Shown in pieces: positions 47,830 to 60,384 of a stretch of DNA of 64,000 nt. The stretch is from Phycomyces nitens (Eukaryota; Mucoromycota; Mucoromycetes; Mucorales; Phycomycetaceae), in the NCBI GenBank assembly GCA_022702545.1, contig JAHRBC010000002.1, positions 5,642,001 to 5,706,000 on the forward strand, given 5' to 3'. Numbering within the stretch: the stretch's first letter is position 1; each line of letters starts with the position of its first letter. The translations under genes and the position numbers were made by a program. The notes beneath the pieces are model-generated. The model was not told the origin of the DNA and did not search any database. It saw only the letters and a program-made list of their open reading frames with translations.

Positions 47830-50800
47830 ATGGACACCCAACTCATCCGGACAGGTAAGCCATTCAATACTTTCCCATCCCTAAAACATGTCCCACAAGC
47901 CTTGACCTGACTAACAACCTTTTCTCTCTATCTCTCTATTTTATTTTAAATAGTGAATAAACTTCAGGACGCCTTTTCCACTGTAGGCGTACATAACCCA
48001 GTTGACTTGCCTCAGATTGCAGTCATTGGTTCGCAATCAAGTGGCAAGAGTTCAGTCCTCGAGAACATTGTCGGCAGAGATTTCCTTCCACGTGGAACTG
48101 GTATCGTTACCCGCCGACCTTTGGTAAGGCTTGGCATACTTTCCTCTTGCCTCGCTCACCCAAGAAAGTGATAATTATCTGCAGATCCTCCAACTTATTA
48201 ACCGTTCGAGCACCCACAAACCTTCGACTGATGGCACAAAAGACGAAGAAGACGAGACTCCAAAGGGAAATGACTATGAGAACCCTGACGAGTGGGGAGA
48301 GTTCCTCCATCTTCCAGGCCAAAAGTTTTACAACTTTGACAAAATTAGAGAAGAAATTGTAAAGGACACTGAGCTAAAGACTGGAAAAAACCTTGGCAAG
48401 TTTACTAATAATCAAAATCCATTCGACTTGTAGAAAATCCTAACCCAATATCTCTTTTTTTTTATATATATATCTTTCAGGCATCTCACCACAGCCCATC
48501 AACCTGCGCATCTTTTCTCCAAACGTCCTTACCTTGACTCTCATCGATCTTCCCGGATTGACAAAGGTAACGCTCGGTATACATTTCATAATATATATTA
48601 TTTTTTTACTCAACACAAAATACCAGGTTCCTGTAGGAGATCAGCCAAAAGATATCGAGAAGCAGATCCGCGACATGCTTCTCAAATACATCACTAAACC
48701 CAATGCCATTATCCTTGCCGTCACTGCTGCCAACCAGGATCTTGCAAACTCTGATGGTCTAAAGATTGCCAGAGAGGTTGATCCTGAAGGATTGCGCACA
48801 ATCGGTGTCTTGACCAAGGTTGATTTGATGGATCAGGGAACAGACGTAATTGATATCTTGGCTGGAAGAGTAATCCCACTGAGACTAGGTAATAAAGACG
48901 CGGATTGTGTAGTCTATATCACTCTTGCTCATCAAGCACTACTCTTTTTTGTAAAACATAGGCTATGTCCCTGTCGTCAATCGTGGCCAGAGAGATATCG
49001 AGTCCAAAAAGGCTATCACAAAGGCCCTGGACTCTGAAAGAGACTTCTTTGAGAACCACTCGTCTTATCGAAGCAAGGCTCAGTACTGCGGTACACCTTT
49101 CTTGGCACGCAAACTTAACATGGTTAGTTGCATGATCAAACTGTTCAATATATCATCTAGTAGTACCTAACCACCAACTCTTATAGATCCTTATGCATCA
49201 TATTCGCAACACTCTTCCAGAAATCAAGGCCAAGATCCAATCTGCCTTGTCCAAATACCAGCAAGAACTTCTTCAATTGGGAGATCCCTTGGGTGACGGC
49301 ACATCTAACCAAGCCAACCTTGTGCTCAACATAATCACTGAATTCTGCACTGAATTCAGAACCATAATTGATGGTAACTCCAACGATCTGTCGAGCTTTG
49401 AGCTCTCGGGTGGTGCACGTATTAGTTTTGTATTCCATGAGCTCTATGCAAACGGTGTCAAGAGCATTGATCCTCTTGAACAGACCAAAGATGTGGACAT
49501 TCGCACCATCTTGTACAACTCTTCGGTAAGAAAAAAAAACGTCCAACAAAAAAAAATGGATTACGGAGTGGAATGCTTATATATCATATCATATAATGTG
49601 CTTTTTCAGGGATCATCACCTGCTTTATTTGTTGCCACCACAGCTTTTGAAGTCATTATTAAGCAGCAGATTAAACGTCTTGAGGAACCGAGTGTAAAGT
49701 GTATCAACATGGTGTACGATGAGCTTGTGAGGATATTGGGACAGCTTTTGAACAAGCAGGTTAGTTGGCGTGTAATGTTTCTAGCAATTAGTTGAGAAAG
49801 AGAGAAAGAAAGAGAGAGAATTCCTGGTTTAACTGTCATGTTTCCTAGTTCTTTAAAAGATTCCCCACCTTGAAAGAAAAGTTTTATCAAGTTGTATTGG
49901 CATTCTTCAAAAAGGCTGTTGCACCTACAACAAAGCTTGTATCCGATCTTGTTGCGTATGTACAGTTTTATTACCTTTATACAATCACGCCATAACAAAT
50001 CTATTATTATTATTATTATATTTAGAATGGAAGCATGCTACATCAACACAGCTCACCCTGAATTCTTAAACGGCCATCAGGCCATCACTATTGTTAATGA
50101 ACAACTTCGTCCCAAGCCTCAGCAAGGACAATTGCAAAATGGACCCGAATATCAGACAAAGGGCATGAAGAATCAGCCACAACAGCAACAGCAACCCCAA
50201 TTATCAGCACTTCAGACCAACAATGTCGGCACTCCTGGATCAGAGAGTGAGAATGGCTCCTTCTTTGGCAGTTTCTTCTCTGGCCCAAAAAAGACAAAGA
50301 AGGCTGGAACTATGATGGAAGCTGTAAGTATTTGGCAGAAAGGCAAGATTAGTGGGGGATAATCTAGCAAAAAAAAAAGGCTAATCAGCAGAGTCTCTCT
50401 CTCTCTTTTTTTTCTTATGTAAAAAAAAAAAGCCCCCTGCCACACTCAAGGCAACAGGAGCATTATCAGAACGCGAGTATATGGAGACCGAGGTTATTAG
50501 TAAGTATATATAGACTTGTGGTTTATTCGAGGGATTACTTACCAAGCGTTCTGTACAGAGCTGTTGATCCAGTCTTACTACAACATCGTCAAGTGTAGCA
50601 TGATTGACATGGTACCCAAGGCCATTATGCTTAATCTTGTCAGCCATTCCAAGGAGGAACTTCAGAGAGAACTCCTTTCTGAGCTCTACAAGGCCGATGT
50701 CCTGGACGATCTTTTGCAGGAATCTGAATTTACGCAGCAGAGACGGAAAGAATGCAAGAAGATGATCGAGGTAATTTGGAAATTAAAAAAAATTGGGTTC

Positions 50801-50875
50801 TGAAATGGTTCTTATTGACATTGTTTTTGGATATAGGCACTGCAAAAGGCCGATGAGATTGTTGGGTCTGTGTAA
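47830..50875 (+). CDS. VPS1: Dynamin-like GTPase VPS1
   Basis: Thirteen exons: 47830-47854, 47954-48123, 48185-48395, 48481-48566, 48627-48888, 48962-49122, 49187-49525, 49610-49759, 49849-49955, 50026-50323, 50433-50499, 50559-50770, 50837-50875. They give 708 residues (yeast Vps1 704). This large self-assembling GTPase works in vacuolar sorting, endosomal fission and peroxisome division. GTPase motifs: G1 GSQSSGKS (34-41), G2 around [11 protein letters not shown]3 DLPG (158-161), G4 TKVD (227-230). The stalk has [12 protein letters not shown]. The variable insert has a Gln-rich run and [10 protein letters not shown]. The GED ends [11 protein letters not shown]...IVGSV. The tail [28 protein letters not shown] separates it from DNM1. 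Intron 3 (48396-48480) is GC-AG (CTTG|GCAAGT). Confidence 0.96.
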
Positions 50876-53372
50876 GAAATGTTTCTTTTTTGGTGTTGAG
50901 AAAGTGTCCTATAGTATTCCCGCATTTCTATAAACCAGAAAGGCACAAAGAAGTTAAAGTGTAGGGAAGTCTAGAGCATAATAAAAATGCATAGTCAGTT
51001 TGTGTTTTTCTCTATGTTTCTGTCGTATAAGCATATACTGGCATTTCATTTTCATTATTATACCGAAACCATGATAATATATGTTTATAAATTTATTTTG
51101 ATCGCTTGGTTTCTGTACAAGTTGGCTTTATCATCAAAGTCTATTCTATATAATGATAATAATGTCTGGCTCAAACTTTGTTCATCAAGAGCACTGTCTT
51201 GGAACAATGGATAAAAGAGGTTCCCGAGGAATTTGCATTATTGCGAGCCCTTTTTGTCATCCAAGTATATCTGTCAAGGTCAATTCCAATAAACGTTTGA
51301 GAAAGAATAGCTAATCTATAAAGAAGTGAGAATGAATTGTCAAACTTGCAAACAAACAAAAAAAGAAACTTTTAGCATTTGGATTGTGTACCAGTCCATT
51401 GTGTCGAGTGGCGGCTATAGCCTTGAACACAGCGACTCTTTGATCTCTAGATTCGCATTTTATTACATCTTTAATAGTTTTGAAATAAAGACTAGAAATA
51501 TGATAAATTAGATTAACTAATTGTTACAGATTCAAAATTGATAGTGAACCCTCGAATATTGGTAATAGATGCATTAGTCTTTTAGAATGGCTTTAATTGC
51601 CACCCAAGCTGAGCTTCTTGAAGAAATAATTTCCGAGAAATCTAGGTACTACAAGAGTAAAGATTACGTTTAGTTTACATAGTTGCCAAGATATTCAAAG
51701 AGATTGCTACTCGTATTACAAAAAAAATGTTCCCAAAACGCATCTTGCCTTGTAAACAATAGATTATTAAATACTGCCACTCATTAATATAGAGTCCTTG
51801 ACAACTTTGTAGCCGATAAAAGGATCAAATGGCCCGAGAGCACGTTAAGGCTAAATACCTAGTCAATAATAGAGGATACAAATCCAACCTTGACAAAATC
51901 TCATCAGTCCTTTTAATCCTTGACCGCCTCAACCATTTTCCCCTTTTTTATTTCACTCTATTTACCACTAATTCCCCTTTACCATTTTGGTTCTTGGGTA
52001 TATCCCTATCTTTAGTATATTTAACAAATATGGCTACCACTAGCATATCATAACAAGGTTAAATATAAACCCCAAATCAAACGATAGCATTGTGAAACAC
52101 GTACATAAAAAAAAAGTAAAGATGTATAGCGTCCAAATGATTCTTATCTTGTCTTTATTAATGATAATATAAGATGCTTTCCAATGGTGTATTTAGACTA
52201 AATATAATGGTACTTCAAGATACTTAGGAGTGATTGTCAAAGTGTAAGAAAAACAAGTAGAATAAAAGACAGTTTTGATTTATTTGACCACAAGATACAC
52301 TTTACATATTTTATTTGTTTTATAATGCTGCTTTCATGCAATATATCATGGTATCTAGTTTTCTGTAGAGTGATTATACGAGTATTATACCAAAATAATC
52401 AATTCTTTTAAAGACGATTAAAAGCAAATTATAAAAATACTTTGCAATTTATTTTGTACCAAAAGAAAAACGTATGAACCAGCCATCTTGTTGGACTGCT
52501 TGTGAGTTTATAGAATTAAAAGAGTATTTTACGGGCAAATGTGCTTCCAAATTATTATTATTATTTTTCAAGAAAAAAGGGGAAACAGTTTCTTGGGGAC
52601 AGTGTTGCACAGATAGATAGAGAGATCCGAGCCGGACAAGAATTAAGCAGCCACATTCCAGCTCTTATTATTGTTTTTTTTTGCCGGAACAGTAGAGGAG
52701 TATCGTGTAACCTGTATTCTGTATATCACCCAAACATTTCAATGGTTTATAAAACGAGGCACCCACGGAGAAAAGAAAAGAAAAAGAAAAAGCCAAAATT
52801 TGGCTGTGCAATTATACACGTAAGCAATCAGTCTCTATTTAGAAACATACGGAGCACAGATCTCAAAGGCAAAGCATTGATCCCAATACACATATTGAAA
52901 TGTGTAGGACAAAAAGGGGTCTTTGACAAGAACACAATCCTGTAAGCACACAAAAAATAAAGGGCCAGGAGCACCATGGGATTTGTATCTATAACATGGC
53001 TAGGCTGTATATTCCTCACACACCCAGTCTTGGCCAACAAAGCAAGGCATTGGACGGTTGTTGGCTGGTATGGTGCTGAGTAAGCGTATTTTCTTTTTCT
53101 CTCTCTTTGTAAAGAGGCTTATTAAGCCTTGGATTGTAACAGGACTTGATTTCATTGTATGTGCGCAAGGTATCTTGGGGTTTGCAAGTAAATTGAAACA
53201 AATGGCAAGTTGAATGTTATTATGTTGGATATATCATAAAACCATATTTTTATTTTTAACCCCCGCTAAATAAAGTAAGTTTTAATCTGGACGGTGTTTA
53301 AAAATAATTTAAAAACGAAAAAAAAAAGAGAAAGAGAGAAAGAGCGATAAAAAAAAGTGTATACTTTATTAT

Positions 53373-53406
<34 letters not shown>

Positions 53407-53481
53407 ATATTTATAAAACATAAAATATTCGATACTCTTTTTCCCTTTCACTCTCTATCAAACCTCGTCTTCTTTAAATTC
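50876..53481. other. 2.6-kb intergenic region between VPS1 and NAD kinase
   Basis: AT-rich, no recognisable protein or RNA gene on either strand. The final 130 bp hold a (TA)n tract at about 53371-53407, close to the NAD kinase start. Confidence 0.55.
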
Positions 53482-55802
53482 ATGGCCCAAAACACCAAAG
53501 TAAAATCACCCTGGCCTACCCATAGACATTTGGCTGGTACATTTAACCGACATGCAGATCCCCTGTTGGGCGATGGTGTATCTAATCATGACAAACCAAA
53601 ATCACGACACACTCAGGCATCCCATCTGTCTGACACAGCAGAGGTTGTGAGACAGGTGGCCAAAAAGATGGGTAAAGAAAGGACCTAGAGATAACTATAA
53701 TTGTGTCTTTGCTATTATTATTATATTATTATTATTTAAGGAAAAATGTCATTAATTCTCAACAGGCAAGGCAAGAATCACCTGGGAGAACCCTCAGTCG
53801 GTTTTGATTATAACCAAACCAAACGACACAAGTCTTGTTCGTATGACACGCGAATTGGCCGAATGGCTCATAAAGACCCCTCGATATGGCCAGCCGAGTG
53901 GAATTACAGTGTAAGGGGAGTTCAATACATTTGTTGTGTATTGATAAATGTGGTGATAGTTACGTCGATGATAAGCTGAAAGATTGCAAGACGTTTTGCA
54001 AAAAGCTTAATAAACACCCCGAACGAGCAAAAAAGCTACGGTACTGGACACCTGAAATGGTCTCCCTCCAACCAAAGCTGTTTGATTTTATAGTCACTGT
54101 AAGTTTCATTTTTAATATTAATTTTATATACATGTATCTTGCAATTTAACCTAATTACCAATCTTTTATTAATATTAGCTGGGAGGTGATGGCACAGTGA
54201 GTTCATCATTATCATCATCAAAAACTTGTTTTTGTGGACAGGCATATTTATCTATTTAATCATTAGGTCTTGTTTGCCTCTTGGCTATTCCAAACCTTTA
54301 TTCCACCCGTAATTCCATTTCATCTGGGATCCCTGGGATTCCTTACACCCTTTCATTTTGAGAAATACGACGCCTATATTACACACGCAATGGAAAAGGG
54401 TGTCCGTATCAACCTCAGAGGCCGATTGACCTGCACGGTCTATAGACATGTCAGTCATACAAATGCCAGTGGGACAGGCCACGCGCCTAGTCTGCGACAA
54501 GTCAAGCGAGATCCAGTTACAGGAAAGATCACGGTTGGCGATTGGTGTACGCCCCGCAAGAAATCATTAAAGAAGTTTGGGGAGGTTGATGGGGAGGACT
54601 TTGATGAGGAGGATGAGGACGATCAGGATCTTCAGAAACATTATGCCCACGAATCAGAGACGACCAAGGATACCAGTGGTGTTCCCAAGCACTCTCTAGA
54701 GGCAATCGATACTTCCACAAATGAGCAGATCAAGACGTCATGTACTCCAGCATCTTCATCAGATACCGAAGAGGCGGAGGAGGCAGATTATCGACCGATC
54801 CCTTGCTTTACAACTGTGCCTGTGGAGCAGTATCAGGTAATAAATGACCTGGTAATCGATCGTGGCCCGAGTCCCTACATGAGTCTGCTGGAACTGTTTG
54901 GAGACGACAAGCATCTTACAACTGTCCAGGCTGATGGACTGGCCATCTCAACGCCGACTGGAAGTACAGCCTATTCACTTTCAGCTGGTGGATCACTGAC
55001 TCATCCAGAGATACGAGCCACATTGATTACGCCCATTTGCCCTCACACCCTCTCATTTCGCCCTACCCTCGTGCCTGATTCTATGGAACTAAGGATCTGT
55101 GTGCCCTACAATTCACGCAACACAGCCTGGGCCAGTTTTGATGGTCGGGGCCGTGTGGAACTGAGACGTAAGTGATGGACCACCCGCCAATTAACAACTG
55201 TGTACACTAACTAAACACGACAATAAGAGGGCGATCACATAAAGGTCACAGCGTCAAAATACCCATTTCCTACCGTAAGTCCTATTGTTCTCAATTCGCA
55301 CAAACTAATCTCGGATTTCTAGGTCTGTAAGGATGATCAGGCCACAGACTGGTTTAATTCCTTGTCCAATTGCTTGCATTGGAATAAGCGTCAACGCCAA
55401 AAGTCGTTTGCAGTTGTCGAATCACATCTTCAATCAAACAAGCCAAACTCTGGACGGTCTACTGCACGAACATCGCCTTCTATTCGTACATCACCTACTT
55501 CCCGCAAACACTCTACCCAGTCCTCGACGGCCAGCAGCACTTCAGAGATGAGCCATGATGAAGTATTTGCAATCTTTGGGGATGAGGACTTTTCGAGCCA
55601 CAGCAATGTACCTGCAAACACGAGTGCTAGTGGATATGAGTCCAGCATAGATTCTACGCCTGACGATGGATCCTCGTCAGACGAAGATGATTCAGAAGAC
55701 GAGCCTTTGACTGGCTGGACTGACGAAGAGATCTTGCGTGGTCGATACAAGAGCACGATTGCAAAGGGACTAGAGAACATTAATATCAACAAGACTGAAT
55801 AA
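53482..55802 (+). CDS. NAD kinase
   Basis: Exons 53482-53671, 53766-53910, 53960-54098, 54179-54196, 54267-55167, 55228-55274 and 55323-55802; 639 residues. The enzyme phosphorylates NAD (or NADH) to NADP, the source of reducing power for biosynthesis. The catalytic LGGDGT signature is residues 159-164 and is exactly the whole of exon 4 (18 nt). It is followed by [12 protein letters not shown]. After an acidic, low-complexity insert (about residues 227-350) come [37 protein letters not shown] and [13 protein letters not shown]. These form the NAD-binding beta-sandwich domain. The end of the domain reads [16 protein letters not shown] 130-residue Ser/Thr- and Asp/Glu-rich tail follows and may be regulatory. 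Closest types are yeast UTR1/YEF1. All introns are GT-AG. Confidence 0.95.
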
Positions 55803-55916
55803 TAATAATACAATAATAATAATATAATTAAATATAATTGAATTGAATATAATTTAATTTTTTTTATTGTGAAAATAATGTACATTGCAACCTTTAAGGA
55901 ATGGCTAGGGATAGGG

Positions 55917-58028
55917 CTAGATGGTCAGTCCAAGTACCCGGCCAACCCAACCAGTTGCCACCTTGAATACTGTAGTTGACCCATTTAGCTTTGAAAATCT
56001 AATGGCATACAAATCTCCTGTATTTGCCCAAAACGCTCGTTTCTGGTACTCTATCCGGATTGTGAACTCGACTGTCCCTTCCTTTTGCTTCTGGGGCAGT
56101 ATAGGGGGAGAGAGGTTCTGGCGAGAACGGCCAAAGAATGAGGTGGTCATGGAAGAAGTCAAGTGGGATAGTAATGGAAGTGAGAGTCTCTTTGTGGGCA
56201 GATCGTTTGGCAGACAGTCGCTTGTCAATGAATGTTCGCTGGCTTCAATGGGAGTGTCTCGGAGGGTAAACATACACCTGAGCTGGGTCGTGCTTTGATC
56301 CATGTAAGTGATGCCCATCAATTGGCATGTCTGCTGCAACAAGATCATCAGGTCCCGTTCTGTTCGCACCGGGCACGGCAGCAGATCCGAACTGGACCAT
56401 GAGGAAGCTGTACTGGAACCAGGGTTGTGCAAGAATGCCAAATACACCCTATCTTTGGTCCATCGACTGACTACGGATGCCAGCTGGAACGACTGGTCTT
56501 TTGGGCGGGTTGGGGACAGGATGGGTGATCGGAATCGATTTGAGATGGTTTCCCAGCGCTCAGCCGGTCGCATGCCGAGCTGGTGGATATTGGTGCGGAT
56601 CGTGTGGAGTAGTTCGGTTCGGAGGGTCTCGATGTGTGGGTGGCGGTGGGGGAAATGCTGGCTAAAGGATCCGGATGATGGTGGAGTAAAGTAGGTCGAA
56701 GTGTTTACGGGGTGGAAGATGAGAGTGCGCTGAGTAACACCGGGGTTCTGATCAGTGACATCCCGCAGATGCTGCCGCCTCGTTCGTCTCTCACAGGATG
56801 CCATGTCTGGTATAAATGAGGCGTCGTAGGTGGTCATTGGGCCATCGATGACAGGACATGGTAGTCGTCCATAGTCTGTCAGCCATGGATCGTTCCCGAG
56901 TGCCTGTAGTACAGTCATTCGACGACGACGATCTGTCTCGAGGCATTTGCGGATCGTGGCCTGCAGTCCCGCACTCAGTTTGTCTGGCATCGGGAAGTTG
57001 CCACTACAGACGTCCTTTTTCAATTCACCTACAGCTTAAAGATAATTTTTTTTATAAATATCGATAAACTTGCAAGCGTCCATATATATATGTATATTTG
57101 GCCTACTTACTGTGCGCATGTGAAAACGGCTCAAATCCAGCCGTCATTCTAAACAGGGCAATTCCAAGGCACCAGCAGTCAACTTCTGGCCCATAGTACT
57201 TTTGGCCACTGATGATCTCTGGGCTATAGTAGAGCATTGATCCTAGATACAAACAGGTAAATACAACAAATAATGGTGTATATACATTATTATTATTTTT
57301 GCCACATACCACAGATGGTGCGCAGTCGCTGCAACCCAAACCGATTGCCGAGACCAAAATCAGCCAACTTGACGATCCCGTCGGGTGCGACAAGCACATT
57401 GGGTGTCTAAAATGTTTTGTGTTTTAGTCGGATGAAAAAAAAAGAAAAAAAGAGCCAAAGTGTAAATTACTTTGAGGTCTCGGTGGACAACCCAACGAGA
57501 ATGACAATAACTGACGGCTATTACGAGCTGTCTGAATATCAGCCGCGCCTCGTCCTCGGATAGCGAGCCTCCCGCCTTTTGCAAGTGTTCGTCTAGATTA
57601 CAGCCAGGGACATACTCCATCACCAAGTACAAGGTGTCGCAGGTCTCAAAGGTCTCGTATAGCCTAACGATACTCTCATGATCCAATGCCTCCATAAGGT
57701 GGATTTCGCGTACCAGACGAGACATGACACGGTAGTCGTGTGCCTGCTTATCTATCATCTACAGTCCTAATTAATAAAGACTGCAGTGCACCTGTGTGCC
57801 GGTGTGCCTGTGTGCCTGTGTACTTGCCTTGATTGCAACAAGTGTTCCGTTTTTGTGCTTTGCCAGCATCACTCGACTGAATTTTCCGTTTCCGAGTGCA
57901 TGGCAGAAAGTGTAAGGGCCGATTCCATGCAAGAGTGCGTCCTGGCCACAAGGTAGATTTGATTTGGGATTAAGAGAGTCTTTCTTTTGAATTCGTCGAA
58001 GGGACTTGGTGATGTTTTTTATCGCCAT
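55917..58028 (-). CDS. CAMK/AMPK-related Ser/Thr protein kinase with C-terminal KA1-like domain
   Basis: Minus-strand exons 57828-58028, 57471-57758, 57310-57406, 57111-57242 and 55917-57034; about 611 residues. The kinase domain is complete: glycine loop GNGKFSRV (46-53), catalytic Lys67 in VAIK, HRDLKTPN (159-166), DFG (179-181) and a SPE variant of the APE motif (202-204). The last ~110 residues have VRTERDLMILLQQTCQLMGI, then VEFTIRIEYQK...FSKLNGSTTVFK, a KA1-type membrane/lipid-binding domain as in MARK/KIN1-like kinases. The linker is Ser/Pro/Thr-rich. Intron 1 (57759-57827) is GC-AG (CAAG|GCAAGT) and contains ACACAGGC tandem repeats. The last intron has two in-frame acceptors 6 nt apart (exon from 57034 or 57028). 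Its 3' end converges on NAD kinase with 114 bp between. The exact ortholog is undecided. Confidence 0.88.
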
Positions 58029-60351
58029 TTGTACAGCCAAAGAGTGATTAATTCTTGGTAGATATTTAAGATTTACAGCAGATGATTAGATGAATAAATG
58101 TACATGTATTTAAATGTATACACTAAATATGTATATTTAAATAGCTTAAGGAAAGATATGACACTGACAAGGGGGATTGGAAAGGAAAGGTAAAGGCGAG
58201 GAGAAAGAAGAACAAGAGCAAGAAGAAGAAGAAGAAGAGAAAGGAAATGGCTATGGAGTAGATGCCTAAATCAACGGAGTCAAAACTAAAGTCAAGATTC
58301 TGCACACACATGCGCATGTATAATACAGTAGTGCTACTATCCTTCCGGTCCGGGCAAAAGAGGTCTGGAAAATAAAGGGGATAGGGCTCGGATACTTCTA
58401 AAAAGCACTTGTTGTAACACCCAAGAGAGGATCAACAAGCCATGTTCTGCTTTTCTTTGGATTCGCCCTTGTGGTCCATGCCAAACCCCAGTTGTTTGGT
58501 AGCAGGTTAAAATCGATCCTCAGGTCCATCAAAGGTACACAACATAGCCAAGTATGGTTACAGAAGTTCAGCGCATTATAGCCACCTTGGTATCTGTTTA
58601 ATCTTAGCCCCCCCTGCTGCTGTCCATTTTAAACAGCAAACTCTTGCAAGTTTAGGTCTTGAGCCCATTTCTATTCATCTATTGATATTCCTCAAATAAA
58701 GAAAAAAGGATTGTGCCTTTTTGATAGACTCTCTTTAGATCTGACAGGTTATTCAACCTCTATATAAAAAGAGCCCAAAATCTTGCTGATAAACAAGAGA
58801 TCATTGCACTGCCCTTGCGTAACTATCATTATTTTTTTAAAAAGCAAAGATTGCAATCATTATTCTTTACTGTAAAAAAAAAGAAGACGGTTTGAATCGA
58901 TTTAAGCACCTTGAACATTTCTTGTTTCTATCAGTCAATTTTTTTGCTGTTCAGAATTATTTTCAGGCAGGGATAATCAGATTTCCTTGATACCTTGATG
59001 ATCGTCTTGACAGTTGATAAACCCATCTTCACCGCCATGGAAATCCTGGTGGAACCAACCCCAGCCAGATGCAGGTACATGATGCCACCGTACTTGAATT
59101 AATTAACTTGCAAAAAAAAATATGGCTGGTTTGTGTTAATAAGGTCTTTTGGGATGTGATCGATTGATCAGAAACAAGGAGAGAAGCCAGAATTTGTACC
59201 TATTATTATTGGAAATAATAATATATATATGTATACTTTATTATTATTATTATTATTGCAAACCACTTGTCAAAGTGCTCCAGTTACTATGAGTTTAATA
59301 GATCCACAAGACACTTGTGGGCTTTGCTACATGGCTCTTCTTGTCAATGCCTGCAACCCAAAAAAGAAACGCTTGCAACCCAAAAAAAAATCTCCTTATT
59401 CTGCATCAACATCTTGTTTTTCTTCACATTCAGGGTGTACAGACCGTACTATACTTTGTACAACAAACAAGTTTCTCCTGAATTCCCTAATAGATTTAAA
59501 GATATCTTGTTGATTCACAAGAATTTCTTCCGAGACTTCCGAATAAACAGGTTCTCTAGTACCGTCATTTCAAAAAATACAAATCTGGGCTTAAATGACA
59601 TGTCGTACAAACACGACTGAGTTCACTGGTGTTGTTACACAGGCCAAGAATAAAGTCGTGCTGGGATTGGATGAACCTTGTTTATTTTTGTCCAATAATA
59701 TTCCTGATATTTTATTTGCATAAATCCAAGTGGTAGTTTTATTGTTGGTTTCTTTTTTTTCTCTTCTTCCTTGCCATTTATACTGACTTTATACATATAT
59801 ATAGATGGACAAGAGAATATTTTCAATAAAGCACATAGTTTTAGTCAATATATGTTGCTGTTGACGAGCGTTGTGCCATTGAAACCAAAGTTTCTACAGA
59901 ATAGCTATAGAGACCCCCCCCTCCCCCTCTCAAGACTGCATTGCATTCAGTTGTGGATGACAGGAACCATGTAGATGAGCATACATATACATTAGATAAA
60001 ACTATACATTTTAGCGATTAAATATTGAGGAGAATTCTTTTGGTGCATTAACTAGAGTGGTAGAAAGCGTAATTTTTTGTTTTTTGGAGATATTCATGTT
60101 TAAACTATTGCGTCAGTATTTTGAAAGAGATGGTGAGCATAAACATGGCAAAGGTATGATTGGGCCCAGAATGCCCAACTGATCTGTTTACAACAAATTG
60201 TGTCTCTTGATAAATCAGCCTTTTATATAGACTAGAGGCGAATTGGATGGCCAAACAAAGGAAACTCTTTTATAGTAGTTACAATATAATGCCAAAATCA
60301 ACATTTGCCACTGGTTTAATTAATGTTAGTTTGTGAACTCCAACATGTATA

Positions 60352-60384
<33 letters not shown>

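Noticed and set aside
55921..56298. Plus-strand frames of 125-128 codons opposite the kinase C-terminus
   Set aside because: They are complement of the KA1 and linker coding region, with no family resemblance.
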